A DNA stretch of 64,000 bases from Rhizophlyctis rosea (taxonomy: Eukaryota; Chytridiomycota; Chytridiomycetes; Rhizophlyctidales; Rhizophlyctidaceae), in assembly GCA_027596075.1 (NCBI GenBank), contig JADGJC010000008.1:216842-280841 (forward strand). Reading direction: 5' to 3'. Made by a program: the position numbers and the translations under genes. Each line of letters opens with the position of its first letter. Position 1 is the first letter of the stretch. The notes under the pieces were generated by a model. The model was not told where the DNA came from and made no database searches. It saw nothing but the letters and a program-made list of their open reading frames with translations. Positions 32,301 to 45,209 of the stretch are shown piece after piece.

Positions 32301-34628
32301 TTTGAGATTGTGTGGCGGGTGGGACGGATTCAGGAGCTGTACTTCCACCACTTCCTTCTTCTAGTATCCGACTTCCAGCCCTAGTACTCCGTCCCATACT
32401 CGACGACCCCTTTACTCCCTGCGGTTCTCCAGTCCGCGACATTGCCCTCTCCCCAAACTCCGTACTCGGGAAGTCTGTCGAAGCCGACACTGGATAGTTT
32501 GTGTACCGCGCATCCTCGTCCCCAGCAAAAATCTGGGATTGTGTTGCGGGTGGAATGGTTGGAGGAGCCGCACTTACACCTGCTTCCTCATCCAATATGC
32601 GACTTCCCGCCCGAGTTGATTTTCCCATACTGGACGATCCCTTCACACCGACACCATGGGGCCCAGCAGTCCGCGACATCGCCCTTTCGCCGTACTCTGT
32701 GGCTGGGAAGTCTGTTGAGGACGAAACGGGGTAATTGACGTATCGGGCATCTTCATCACCGGCAAAGATTTGAGATTGTGTTGCGGGGGGAAGGGGTGGT
32801 TGTTGGGGTTCCGGTGCCTCCTCCTGAGCGGGAGGCTGCTCCTCCTGCTCTGGTTGAGGTTCACGAGTTGGGTCAGCATATGCTACTTGATAAGTCGTTG
32901 CTGGTTCTGGTTGCGGTTCTTGCTGTACCGGTGGTTGTTCAATTTCTTCTTGATGTTCCTGCACTAGCTGAGGTTCCACTTCTGATTGAGCAGGTTCCGG
33001 TTCAACTTGCTCGGCAACGGGAATTTGTTGGGTCGCCTCCTCGGCTGGTTGACCAGGAGCTGCAAAGTCTTGTTGATAGGTGGTGAGTTCCCGTGGTTCT
33101 TCAGCTGTTTGCTCTTCCGGCAGAGGAACCATTTCTTGAGTCTCTGCAGGTTGTGGCGCTTCCTCCTGCTGCACAGGAACCTCTTCGGCTTGCGGATCTT
33201 CCTGAGGTGGCATGGATTGCTCTTGCTCCGCTTGCAACTCTGCCAGCTCATCACCACCTTCCTCCAACGCCCCAGGCGGAGGCAAATCACTCTGCTCAAC
33301 ATCCTTCTCAGCCATTTCTCCACTCTCTTCACCCTCAACAACACTCCCATCCTCCTCATCAGCCATCTCTTCCGCCGTCCCCTTGAAGCCACTTCCACGT
33401 CTCGTGACAGGCCGCCCGTCAACTTCAACCCCCTCTTCCTCCTCGGCACCAGATGCATCACCCCGGTCTGATTCGTCGCCTGCTTCGGATACCTTGCGTG
33501 ATGTTGGAGCAGACATGGAGAATAGAGCGGCTGCTGCTTCATCTGGTATGACGCCTAGTTCGCGGTAATATGGGAGCGGGTATTGAGCTATGTTGGCGAG
33601 ATAGGAAAGGGACTTGTGGCGGTCTTCGAGCCACTTTCGGCGGTCGTAGTAGGGTGCTTTGTCTTCGATTCTCTGCAGAATTGTCTATTGTGGGCAAGTA
33701 TGTCAGTTAGTTGTTGAGCTCAGTATTCCCAGTTGCCATTCCACAGAACTGTGGCGGCGGGAACATTATCACTAAGGACTCACCAGATTCTCACTCTGGA
33801 TCTTCTCCCAATCTTTTCTCCTCTTCGGGCCGTTCAAAGTCCCAGCGGCCTTCCAATGCCCCCCAAGTTCGGTTTCTACTTGCTTCATGCGACGGGCTTG
33901 CTCAAGGTCCGATACTTGGGATGCATTGGATATTTGAAAAGCGATGCGGTCTAGTAGAATATGGTTGTTTTTTTCGATCTCGTATAGTCGCTCTATGGGG
34001 AGTTGCGATGGATTAGATACAGAAGTCATGGAGGTTTGGATCAGGAGTGTCTCAGGTCGTATGACTGCTACCTCCCGTCCCCATGCGTGACTCTCCTTAT
34101 CATAGAAGGTCTTTGATTCAAGATCGCAAAAGATATTTACCCACCTTCCTCATTCTGCAATCTTTTCAACCTCATCTCCAAATGTGGATACCGTCTTGGT
34201 ACCTTGTTATCCACACTAGGTCGTGCCTCTTTCAGTTTCCTCAAATGCAGGTTTTTGACATGTTCTTCCCATCGTCTCGACAGAAGCTTATTGCACGTTG
34301 GGTGAATAGTTGGGTAATGGCGGTGCTCCCAAAGATCTTTTTGACGCGGAACAGAGAGCACTGCAGACGGAACAAGGCGTTTTTGAGAGGAGGTTGGTCG
34401 CAGTTTTGTAGATGATGTTGCGTTTGGAAGATCATCGGTTGTTGATGGTTCTCGTGGGGGTCGAGGGCCTCCTGCGCGTGTCTGTGGTCGTTCAGGGGGA
34501 GCTGAAGTCGAATGGGTGTTGGAAAAAGATATACTGCGGCGAACGACGTCGGTGCGTGTTACATGTTCAGTCGTGCGTTTGCCCGCAGCATCACGGCCTG
34601 GAAGGGCGGGGAGTGGGGCGGTTGACAT
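29371..34628 (-). CDS. CFAP97-domain (Hemingway-type) flagellar protein with long repeat-rich C-terminus
   Basis: Three exons on the minus strand (34628-34145, 33992-33784, 33684-29371) give 1,668 residues. The exon 1-2 junction falls inside the conserved CFAP97 motif: ARPSVDNKVPRRYPHLEMRL, then KRLQNEE joined to ERLYEIEKNNHILLDRI. In animals this motif marks cilium and sperm-flagellum proteins. Here a basal body or zoospore axoneme role is inferred. After an acidic Glu/Gln/Pro-rich region come three repeat families: six units of 75-87 residues with TQSQIFAGDEDARY and FGERAMSR; about seven units of 14 residues around SRTASTAQLQQGP; and about eleven units of 22-23 residues around SQPELRPASRTASAAKL. 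The R-x-x-S sites in the last two resemble basophilic kinase targets. The C-terminal expansion is far longer than typical family members. Confidence 0.88.
29806..30505 (-). repeat. Coding repeat array, 66-69-base period (about 11 units)
   Basis: Encodes the SQPELRPASRTASAAKLAEQ-type units of the CFAP97 protein. Units vary at several positions but keep the Arg-x-x-Ser core and the Gln-Pro-Glu-Leu start. Confidence 0.85.
31000..31290 (-). repeat. Coding repeat array, 42-base period (about 7 units)
   Basis: Encodes the QGPASRTASTAQLQ units of the CFAP97 protein. Adjacent units are nearly identical at the DNA level, which indicates recent unequal exchange. Confidence 0.85.
31545..32795 (-). repeat. 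Coding repeat array, 224-262-base period (six units)
   Basis: Unit cores (QSQIFAGDEDAR) lie near 32763, 32525, 32301, 32039, 31785 and 31558. Five are close copies; the last (at the low-coordinate end) has diverged to SQTEIFAGIEDARF. Each unit also carries GERAMSR and a Gly/Ser/Arg-rich GSSSMGRSTRAGSRIL stretch. Confidence 0.85.
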
Positions 34629-36228
34629 GGCTCAAGTATGCAGATTTGTTTGGACGCAGAAACGTTTTGATTTGTGGGCGAGATGGACTCGAGGAAGCGT
34701 TTGTTTGTGGTCAACCCGTTTCGACTGCCCGAAATACAGGATGGTAACACTTTACGACTTTGCTATTCTCCTGTCGTTCTAATCTCAAGCTAACCACAAT
34801 ACCATTCTTGCCCGCTCTTCCAACAACGTTCCGCTCAACTTGCGTAGGCACGGAAAAGGAGGTCAAGACAAGGCCAGTGGATATCGTCACTACCCTTGCA
34901 CAGCTGCAGCACCTTTTGCCCATGTGCGAGCGTCGTTAGGGGGTTATGAATGGAGCTCGTAACTAGCAACAGGGCGGTTGGTTGGTACAGTTGGATGAAC
35001 GATCATAGCATGATCAAGATGCGGTCCGGACAGGATTACAGCTGGGTAGCGCAGAGCGTAACCCGTTCCTCAGATGTGCATATTTTCGGACGGATTACCC
35101 GCTTTTTTGTTGGATCCACCTTTTATTTTCAGTTCGGACATGCGGAGGATGGTGATTCGTCAGATTTGATTGAGTAGGTTGAGCTTATAGGACTTTTTGA
35201 ATAGGGAGGTTGGATTGATCGATCATAACTCGAGGGGTTATGGCTGATAGGACCCTCGCGCCACGTCTTGCGTGCCACTCTCGCTGCTTACTCATTATTT
35301 TTGGGATGCCGAATGGTTCAACCTCATATTGACAAAAATAGCCACATGAACTATTCAGCACAATCCATTGCAGAGCTCAAGATAACCAAGACCGGTACCC
35401 TATCCATTGGGTGACAATGGGGAAATACAAAATGTTTCAAAATGACATTCTATTACATCACAACACACCACGAGTCATTCCTGCGACCCGACCACCCGTC
35501 AGAGAGCAGGAATTTTGAATAGCCCGAAACCCAACACCTTCTCCCACAACATGACTTGTTCACCTGCCTGACGCAGGACGGTGTTCCGTTTCAACCCTGA
35601 TACCGTGATCGGGTCGCTATCTACCATTGGACTTGGCGAAAACTCTATCATGGTTTCACCCCGCCGCATCATTGACAGTGATACCAACGTGCTGAGTGCA
35701 TTGGCATTGGACCACCTCGTGAGCCCTCGCTATAAGTAAGCTCTTATGCACAGGTGGATCAAGTGACATTGATCAGTCAGAAACCTGCGAGGCGAGGATC
35801 CAGGCCCGAGTGCCCCCCACACTTCACCGGGCACATGCCCATCATCACCATGTCAAGACATTACCACCCAGTCCCAAAATGAAAAGGATAAATTTCTTGC
35901 ATTAGAGCTTATCTTCAAGCATATAAATACTCCTGTGTAAAACTGGACCGACCTTTAGCAGTCTCTTTGACATTCAGAGCTCATTCTCCTCGTATCGCGC
36001 CGTCGACACTGTACCTCAATATCATCTTCAATCATAAAGAATCCTCGCTATTGGGTCCCCCATTGAGTAAGTGCATGAGGTGCTCATCCATCTTACATGC
36101 GTCCGAAGCCATTGGAGAGAATGAAATCGACCTCAACTGAGATGATTTCGCATGCAGCATCATCCGATTCGAGACTACTCATTCTGTCCCAACCCAGGTT
36201 CTACTCTATTCGGAATCAACCCCAAACG
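34629..36228. other. Intergenic region between CFAP97 and CBS genes
   Basis: No gene is supported. It holds one ATAGGACCCT-type motif (35246), the TATA-like box at 35922, and what looks like a 5' leader intron of the CBS gene (GTAAGTG at 36068 to AACCCAG ending at 36198). Confidence 0.45.
35922..35929 (+). promoter_or_regulatory. TATA-like box for the CBS gene
   Basis: TATAAATA lies about 300 bases before the start codon; with a 5' leader intron removed, the leader would be about 150 bases. Confidence 0.45.
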
Positions 36229-38351
36229 ATGTCCTCCTCTACTGAACAGGCATCAGGCACGCCAGACCTCCCTCCGCTTATCGTTGCGGAAAAAATGACG
36301 GGGACCAGCGATGCAGCTCCGTCCGCAGCTCCCATCACAGCATCACCTGGCGAAGCAATCTCCTCAATCGACAAGGAATGCAAGTCTGAACCGACGGCTA
36401 CGGAGGAAGCGTTGAACACTCCGCCCTACCCGACGGACCTTCTCCGCCAGGCAACCATCCATGCCGTGCTCAGGTCGCGCGAGGAGCAGGGTGGGAGGCC
36501 GACTGGAGAGCTGGTTGACCTTTGGGAGGGAGTTACGATTGAAGAGGTATGTTTGTTTGTCGCATGCTACCTGGTCCGTTCGGTGGGGAGCAAAGCCCAA
36601 TGGTCTGAGGACAGCAGTATTCCCTGACTATATACATCCAACTACCAGGCCTTGGACACACTCGCAAAGCACCACATCAGCGCTGTCCCTGTCTACAAGA
36701 AGAGCGAAGACGGGACGCAGAAGACGCATTATGCGGTGGTGGGTGTGGAAGAGTTGTTGGATTATGCTGTTTTCCAGGTAAGCCTTGTTGATCAACCCAA
36801 TCGAGGGCTGTTTGGCCATGCGGGGTGAGATGTTAAATGCCATTCATACACTGAATAACAGCATATCTTCGACAAAACCGACTTCACGTGTTGTACGCCC
36901 GAAGACCCCAACACCCAACTCAGCGAATCTGAAAAAGAGAAATGCATCGCCTCGATGCGTGGCAAAGAAGACTACTTCAAGGTGAATACTCTCTGGATTT
37001 CACGTCTCCCACGTCACTCTTACTTAACCACCATTTCCTCCCATTAGCACACCCTCCAAACTCTCCTCGCAACCAGCGCTCCCTCCGAAGCCTTCACCAC
37101 ATACACTCCGACGACGCCGCTTATCAACGTCGTCACGCTCTTCAGTAGCGGGATTCAGAGGGCGTTCGTGGCGGGCAAGGGGGGCGCGGAGGGAACCGAT
37201 GTTGAGAGTGTGATTACGCAGGGGGATTTGGTGAGGTTCTTGTGGGAGCAGTGTGGGGAGATGGGAGGCGTCTATGAGAAGGGTGTTGAAGGGGTTGATG
37301 AGGGTGCTTTGGAGAAGGTATGTATGGATCACCGTTGATATGTGTTTGGGTTGTGCAAGTGTTGATGTTTGTTGACTCTTGTAGGTCATTGAAGAGCAGG
37401 ACGTCGGCAAGCTTCCGGAACCGGTTGGGGACCATCATGTGAAGTAAGTGGTCACTACGTCTCCAACTTATTCTCCGCCCTACGTGTGAGGCATTCTTTA
37501 TGACGCTACATTCATTTCTCTCATACAGGTACGCACTCAAACTCCCAACCACAACCCCACTCCTCACCCTCTACCGAACCCTCACCCACTACCACACCCG
37601 CTCCATTGCCCTCTACGACCCGACGGACCCAAGCCACCACATTACCACAACCGTCTCCCTCACCGACTTCCTCTCCACCCGCCCTGAAACCCTCGCGGAC
37701 CTCGTGCGCTTGACTGGCGGCGAACTGGTCACGAAACAAGAAGAGAAGAAGGGGTTGCGGGCGAAAGCAAAGGCTTTGGTCGTTAAGGCAGGGGAGAAGG
37801 TTGGGAACGTCATGAGGAGGTTCGTGGAGGGAGGGAAGAATGTGGCGAAAGAAGAGGAAGAGAGGGATGAAGGACCCACGGGCATTGGTACTCGCGGTGT
37901 GTGGATCGTCTCCACCACTACCATCACAGACGACGACAACAACACCGTCGAAGAAGAACACCTCATCAGGAAGATCACCTACACCGAACTTCTCTCATAC
38001 TGCATCCCCACGCACGATGACTCCTCCACTGCCAGCATCAAATCTGTTCCTGCTGAAAAACCCAGCATGGCAACTCGCGCGGAGGCGATGATGAAGGAGG
38101 GCGAGACGAGGGCTATGGAGGGTTTCACGAAGCTTGTGGAGGGGGCGAGCAAGCTTAGTGTGCAGGCTAGTGAGGGGTTGGGGAGGATGATGGAGGGTGT
38201 TTTTGGAGCTGTGACTGGGAAGAAGTCTGGTGGTGAGGCGGGAGTGGGACAGAGGGAGGAGGAGGGAGTGAAGCCAGAAGAGGGGATGATTGAGGACGAC
38301 GTGGTTCCGCAGCCGGCGGAGCCGCGTGAGGCGGAGAAAATGTGGTTGTAG
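36229..38351 (+). CDS. CBS-domain protein
   Basis: Six exons (36229-36546, 36649-36777, 36862-36981, 37048-37317, 37385-37443, 37529-38351) give 572 residues from MSSSTEQ; the upstream ATG at 36097 lies in a probable 5' leader intron. Three CBS-like units can be seen: VTIEEALDTLAKHHISAVPVY with VVGVEELLDY; then TPTTPLINVVTLFSSGIQRAFV with VITQGDLVRFL; then LPTTTPLLTLYRTLTHYHTRSI with TVSLTDFL. CBS units pair to bind adenine nucleotides, as in AMPK gamma and Sds23. The C-terminal 170 residues are charged and Lys/Glu-rich with amphipathic helices (MATRAEAMMKEGETRAMEGF) and no known domain. No catalytic domain is attached, so a regulatory or sensor role is inferred. Confidence 0.85.
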
Positions 38352-38640
38352 TTGTTTGATGCTGAATGCATCGTGCGTTTACCGGAGGGTTGTCTTTTGA
38401 GGATGAGATAGTGTAGTTGTTCCCTGCAGAAGCGTCTTGCTTGTTTGATGTGCCTTTGCTAGCGTCCTTTGCGAAGTTCTGCTGTTTTGTATGCTTATTT
38501 TTATATGTATATTGGCAGTGTTTGTTTGCAGTCATTGTGTAAATCAGAATAAAATTGAACTACCCAATCAACGAGAAACTTCATCCTAGAATCTCCCTCC
38601 TTGACGTCAAAAACGCAACACATATCTTGCCCTTCCCTCA

Positions 38641-41600
38641 TCAAACCATCTTCCCAGCACTGGCAGTGCCACTGCTACCACCAGCAGAACTAGTCGCATG
38701 GATGTCCGCCGTTGTACTCTTTCTAACTGTTGACTTGGCAGAAGGCGGGGCAGAAACTGGTCTCACGGAGGCTTGAGGCGACGTGGAGGAACCCATGGTC
38801 GCTGTCCCAATCCTGGACGCTATGGTTGAATTGCCAATCTTGGTCACCGCCTCCTGTATGGAGTACACCTCGTATGCGATGGCGAGTTTCGGGACGGCAA
38901 AGACGACTGTGGAGGCGAATGTGCCGAGGATGGTGCCGAGGGAGACCATCAGGAAGCTATTGACGCATGGGAAGGGGCGGAGTGAGTTGAAATAAGACTC
39001 GAAGACATGAGAGAGAATCGATCAAAAAAGTACATTGCATTAGGGTTGGTGATGATTGACAGCACGGGCACAATGATGATTGATATGACAGAGATGAGAA
39101 CGATAGCGGCAACCGTGAATTTGTTTTCGTTGAAGTCTATGGTGAGAATGTATTGGAGACAACATTAGCGTGAACATCTGCGACATTTTTGGTAGTTCTA
39201 AATCACTTTTGAACAACGTACCAGAGTTGACGTTCTTCGTTCGGAAGGCGTAGATCGCGGCCAGCAGAATAATGAAACCATTCCACTGAGGGCACGGATT
39301 CGCGATGATGCATGTCAGTTGATCTGTGATGTGGACAAAAGAGAACTGCAGATCTACTTACGGCATAAAGCAACCCAGGTCCAATTGATGACGACTTGGG
39401 ACAGGCATCTTGAGCTACATACGTCTCGGTCAGCGGAATTTGGATGTACTGTTTGTACGAGGGATCGTCCAGCTTGAATTGCAGCACCTGCCAAATTGAG
39501 GACGACCGCCAAAGACATTAAATCGTCAGCGAAACAATGCTAAATTTCCATAAGACCAATGCAAAGGAGACATACCAGCAAGAAAGCCACTTCAACAAGA
39601 ATGATGAACACGACATAGGCCAGCAACAATATATCGGGAAGTTTGAATCCCATCTTCTTGTTTCGGAAGATGCGGTCCACTCGGTAGGTCTTGACGAGGA
39701 GAGACCCCATAACCAATCCGTAACCAATGGCAAAGAACCAATCTGGAGAGTGGTGACGGAGAATCAAAACCCTACTCCAATGGAATGGGTAATTGTCGAC
39801 GGCTGGGATATAAAGACTCACATGTTCCAAAACATTGAGGCCACCCGACTTTTTCGACCCCGGAAATGCGAGCGATCACACTTGCCAAGGTAACTTCGCC
39901 GCCTGAGTGTGAGCAAAAAGTACGAAATGAGTTGAAAACGCACCATGATAGCTGCTGTCTGTAACTCTCAAATCATATAAGCTCCTTCATGTACTTACCG
40001 AACAAAATCAAAAAACTGAACAGTCTCGATGCGGCTCTCATGACTTTAGTGTCGCGCTTATGGAAGAACATCAAAATGAAGATGAGCAGAATCGCCATGC
40101 ACGCAGCAGCAAGGCCCGTCATGGCTTTGACAAGACCACTGTCGGTGGACAGATATGCTGTTGGGACGGCCGCGACGAGAGGCGCGGGGATCGCAGCTGC
40201 GTTCGGGAGTGTTTCATTACAGTCCTGGAAAATGGAAGATAACAAACCAGTCGTAAGTCTGTCGCATATTCATTCCTAATGTATCGAATTTACCACCACC
40301 CTCCCTTTAGGCGAGACATACCCGAACGTCTTTCCACCGATACATGAGCGTGGCGCTATTTTTCACGGGATCATCGACCAGATAAGGTTCCATGTCGGCC
40401 CTGCTGCATGGTGGTTTCGTCAAGAAGTTGATGATCTAGTTGCAGAGTTGATTATGAGAGAGAAGAAAAGGTGTGAGGACCTCAAATTATAACAACATAA
40501 CGCTTGTCGTTTTGTGATAGACCCCAAACGTCACATCACCCTTTCCCAATCGGAAACCAAAGGAACACGTACCGTGCATGACCGATTCAGCGCCGTTGCG
40601 ATGTCAGCATTCTAGAGAAATTTAGCATCCGGATCCGTACATTTCTTGAGAAGTTCAACATTTGGTACCTTGTACAATATGTCATTGAGCGCCACTTGGA
40701 AGGGATCATATGTAGAAATCCGTCCGTAGGACATGGACTGAGCCGCCGGCTCACCAACCGCCATCGCGTGATCTTTTACGAAAGTTATAAGAAACTTCGT
40801 AAAATGTGGAGCAAATTGATCAAGAAATCCTTACCCAACATCCCGTCATAGAACGCCTTCTTGGTAGACTGCGTGCATACAAGGCCGGTAAGTGGCAACC
40901 ACGCCAACTGGGAGGCATTTTCTCGTGAAATCAACTCACCAGCCATTCAGGTATATTGGGCGCCGCAAGGTAACCCGACACTCCGCCAGCATTATTGGTA
41001 TTGAGCGAGGGGCAATTCACCTGGAAGTTGTTGTTGCGGGCAAAAGCCTCCATCAGGACTTTGAACGCCAGGGTTGCGTTTCGGGTTTGATTCGCGATTC
41101 CCAACAACTTGGGCATAACGGCCGCAGCTCCCGTCGGCGGAAAGATTTTCATCTGTTGATTTTTTGGAAATGTTGAAAAAAGAGAATCCTTTTCAGTTGG
41201 TGTCGGTTGCAAAATGTTTTGCAGCGTGGGAAGGTCTATCCCATTCCCCAAATCAAAAACTACGAGAACATTGAATTGGAGAATGTACCAAAGAATAACC
41301 ACTAACGAGAGCAAACCCCGGCTGCCAGGGTATTCTGGGAACAGGTGTATTAGTGTCGAAAGCAGTACCCCAGTTAAAGATGGGCTCGTCAAAAGGATTG
41401 TCCTTCATCGATGAATTCATCCATGTAGTAAAGTTCTTGGGTTCGTTGTACCGGCCTCGCCATTGGAGGTAACCAGGCTTGGTTCTGAATGTGGTATACG
41501 TTAAATCTCCGAGGGACCAGTCCGTCAGATTTCGCCACTTGACGAGCGTGTGGTTGAGTGCTTGGACCATCTTGTCGTTGAGACCGCACCTACGTGATAA

Positions 41601-44600
41601 TTTGGAAGGAGATGGAAGCGGGAGGAGGTTTTGTTGTGAGAATACTTTGTAGATGACGGGGAATACGGCAAAACAAATTGCCCATACCTTCCGTCTGCGC
41701 TGAGGACAGTGGCTGAAATACACGGGAATGCAATGGAATACATCTTCAGGAGAAACCCACGATCACAAAAAGAAACTCTCATCAAACCCACCTCCGAACG
41801 GAAAACCGAGAAAAGTCCCATAGCGCGTGGTACCCGTCGTGTCGGACGGCAATGGCACGATATAACTATGACCTGCAAAAATTCGTGGCGGAACAGGAAA
41901 AAGAGGGTGGGGGATCAAAAAGAACAAAGCATTTTAGAATGTAAAAAGTGCCAACCGTTAATGCGAAACAACCATACCGGCATTATACATAGCATCGACA
42001 TATGCCGAAAACGTGGTGATGTTCCATGTATCCCACCAAGCTTTTCCCCAATAATCCTGCGTTGCTTGGGATCCTGCATTTTACATCCCAAGTCTTAGAT
42101 GATGTGGTCATTTGCTCATCCAGAAAAAAACGGGTTTGCCCCTCTCCCTACCGTTCGGGGGATAGGGTAAATTCAGATTGAGTAGAGTGGTTTTGTTTAC
42201 TGTCCATCTTTGAAAGGAAGCAGGGGGAAAGAAGATTAATGATTCGGAACTAGAAATGCTTTCGCAAGGAGTGGGAGGGGGACTTCCGACAGTGTATTGG
42301 CAAAATGTCCTTGGTACTTACGGCTCAAACATAAGTGCGAACGGCATAGCGTAGTTTTGACCATTGTACACAGTGTACTTTCGGACGACTGGGTGAATCT
42401 TTTTTTGAAGGGTTGAAGAAAGACGTTATCAGCGACAAAGGCAAAAGCGTTGTTGTTTTCTGGCAGGGTTTGTAAAGAGGTAGACTCAATGAACTGCTCT
42501 CACCTCCATGGACGCCTTGATGCTGTAAAGTTGGAAAAGAAACGCATTAAAACCTTAGTAACGGAAGCGAAAAATGGGGGGGAGTTCCAAGTCAAAACCA
42601 ACCCCGTGTTCTCAAAGTACGCCAACTCAAGATCGTCAAGGGAGCGCAACATGTTTCTCCCATCCTTCAAGTAGGACAACTGGTAATCTTGGAATAGAAT
42701 ATGGTCCGGACACTCCCAGATGGGTGCAGAAGCCGAGCAGTTGAAGGTTGCTCGTTGAATCCATGGATAATCTGATCAAAACAAAAAAACCGCAGGTATG
42801 AAAATGCAATTCTTAGTCATTACAAGTTCTATTCGGTTCTTGCCCGGGAAGAAAAAAGGGGGCCCGGTGGACAACTCACCCATTCCGATCGATGCGGGAT
42901 TCGGCCGAACTCGGATGTGAACCGCCATGGTGTCCATACCATTGGCATCACGCGTCTTTCTGATGTACGTAGCGTACGCAGCTATCATGTGCGTAATGTC
43001 CCAGTATAACTCCGGGGCCCATACAGCAAGGGTATTGTTTCGGCCTTGGGGGTATGGGCAATTGAGAAAACTTAACATTTAGTGGTCGCTTCCCGTGGTG
43101 ACAGGTTTCAACGGGCTGCTCAAGCTTTGAGGGGCTCAAGACTCACCAACAAGCGTAGTGTTCCCAATCTCAAAGTAATCCGCATTATGCATGCCGCAAA
43201 CGAGCGCTGGGTGAGGGTAGAGCGTGGCATCGTACGTTATGGTCTGAAGCGGCGGACGTTTTCCTTTAAGATAATGACCAACACATGCGTGGCAAAAGTG
43301 CAATTCTGGGACAATGCGGAGAGGGGGGGCACGTACACTGTAAATACCGGGAATAGTCGCAATTCCATTTGTGATGGTCATGCCTTGCGAAACGTTCATG
43401 GGGAGCGGGATTCCGACGTCGGTGCTGAAATGTCATTGGAAATGATGAGTACAACTGAAAAACTGGCTGCTAATGGACCGTCCATCAACATACTCTCGCC
43501 ATGCTTGGATGTTCACATCTTTCAGTTCGGGGACTGGAATACCAGAAAGGGTGGGTGGAATGAGTCAAGAGAAACACATTAGAGACACTGAGGACTCACA
43601 TGCGACAGTGGGCGGGGTCGGTGGGCACAGGTATTGAGGAGTGGTTCCCGAATCGTAGCCCTTCATGACGTATAGACCAAATCATCGCGTTAAAACAATG
43701 GCCATGGTAATTTACGACTTGTCTCAGACTCACCGCAATCGATTGTTTGAAGGTGATAAAATTGTAGGGCTGGTCGATGGTGACATTCGGTGTGACCGGT
43801 AGAGCCGGAGGCGGATCATTCGAGCCGTCCGGCTTTTCAAATGAAAGAAACACCAATGCTTGTTAGCCGCCGCGTGGGGGGGGGGGGGGGGGGGGTTTGA
43901 TATCGCACAAAAAAAATGTTGTAGAAGNNNNNNNNNNCGCCTCTCTCGCGGGCGCGGGGGGGCGGGGGGGCGGGGCCCGCGTCCTTGTGTGTTCGCGCAA
44001 CTGAAAGAGGGCGGAGGAGAAGTCCAGCAGTGAAAGACTCACGTTCCCATAGAAGCCGGCGAACAAAACAGGCGCCGTGGTCTATGGGAAGGGGTCGAAC
44101 GGAAGTGGGGTCAGCGATGTAATTGGATGCTTTAGGCAGGGTATTGCAGCTTACGGTATTGAGGAATTGGATGTTCAGGATATCGTACACGCCGTACCAG
44201 GTTTTGGTGGGGATCGTGTACTGCGAAAGCAATGTGTCCATATATCAGGTATATGGGCAAGGGGTGCAATGCAATGCAGGCCTTCTAGCATATGGTACAT
44301 ACTTTGGTCCAACTGCCAATTGTTGACGTATTCACACCGGCTATTTGAGACAGGACAAAGGTCTTGGACGTAGCGGTCACCGTGGGAGGGTTGATCCACC
44401 AGTTGATTGTTGTATCACTCGCTTGCATGTACAGTCCAATCTTGTCAGGCGTGATTGTGACGTTTTGCATACAGGTGTTACACGACTTTCTACAGCTTTT
44501 GAGAAGCAATGCTGAGTGTTTCACGGAAGGAGATTGGTTCGACGCCTTCTGCAGTTGATACATACTAGCCCTGCATCCAGCTTTGACCACAATTGCCCCA

Positions 44601-45209
44601 TGCGGCTTGGTTGACACATCCTCCTGTATCACCGGGCACTGGGACATCTGAACAGGGTGGTGCTACTCCTGCCTAAGGTTATCAGGGTGTAGTCAGCATT
44701 AAGTCCTCGAATTGCGTCTCTCCCAGCACTCCGGGGGTTTGTTTTGGCGCACCTGAATGAACAACATGAGATACGGGTACTTTGTAAAACTAGCATACTG
44801 GAAAGAATGCAAGAATCGTGAACATTTGGCCCAATGTGCTAGGCGATTTTGTAATGGAAGCACAACGTACCACCATGGGGCCCGAAATCTTCCGCCAGCA
44901 CAAGACTGTGGAAGTGGGGCTCTTGATAAATTGTGTCGTGTACAACCATTCGAAACCAGTTGGAGCGCTGATGGTAAACACAAGGTTACTCGCATTTCAT
45001 CTAAGGTTCCGTTGGGATCTCACTTACGGAGTAGAAGCAGTAACATCAGTGCTTCCCGTCGCGTCACATTCGTTCACGTCAATTGAAGGGTCATACTGGT
45101 TTGTAGTGACTCTTCTCAACTGCCATCTGTCCGCAGTAGATGGACGAAGGATCGTCAAGAGTAGAGCCAGCAAAGCCAGCTGCAGCGGTATTTTGCTGGG
45201 GGATTTCAT
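38641..45209 (-). CDS. Class C GPCR with a periplasmic-binding-like ectodomain and Cys-rich module
   Basis: Many-exon gene on the minus strand. Exon 1 (45209-45028) starts MKSPSKIPLQLALLALLLTI, a signal peptide. Exon 2 is 44967-44799. Exons 44672-44566 and 44495 onward encode a six-Cys module (CVNQAAWGNCGQSWM, then YCRKSCNTC). The next exons carry a long ectodomain with segments such as YNGQNYAMPFALMF and YWGKAWWDTW, which resemble sugar-type extracellular solute-binding proteins. The membrane part runs from about 40.2 kb: AMTGLAAACMAILLIFIL, FFHKRDTKVMRAASR, then LVKTYRVDRIFRNKK (family 3 hallmark), WNGFIILLAAIYAFRTK, FTVAAIVLISVISIIIV, and the last exon 38956-38641 with FAVPKLAIAYEVY and a Ser/Thr tail. 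It is a paralogue of the receptor at 1-740. Several internal exon borders, and the gap at 43928, are unresolved. Ligand unknown. Confidence 0.85.
43928..43937. other. Assembly gap (10 N) in G-rich sequence
   Basis: Ten N lie between runs of G and GC-rich sequence (43876-43892 and 43954-43980), inside what should be an intron of the GPCR gene. The true length is unknown. Confidence 0.99.

Noticed and set aside
29822..33568. Long open frames on the plus strand opposite the CFAP97 gene (for example 29822-30268, 31075-31287, 33093-33386)
   Set aside because: They mirror the repeated codons of the minus-strand gene, and have no start context, introns or homology of their own.
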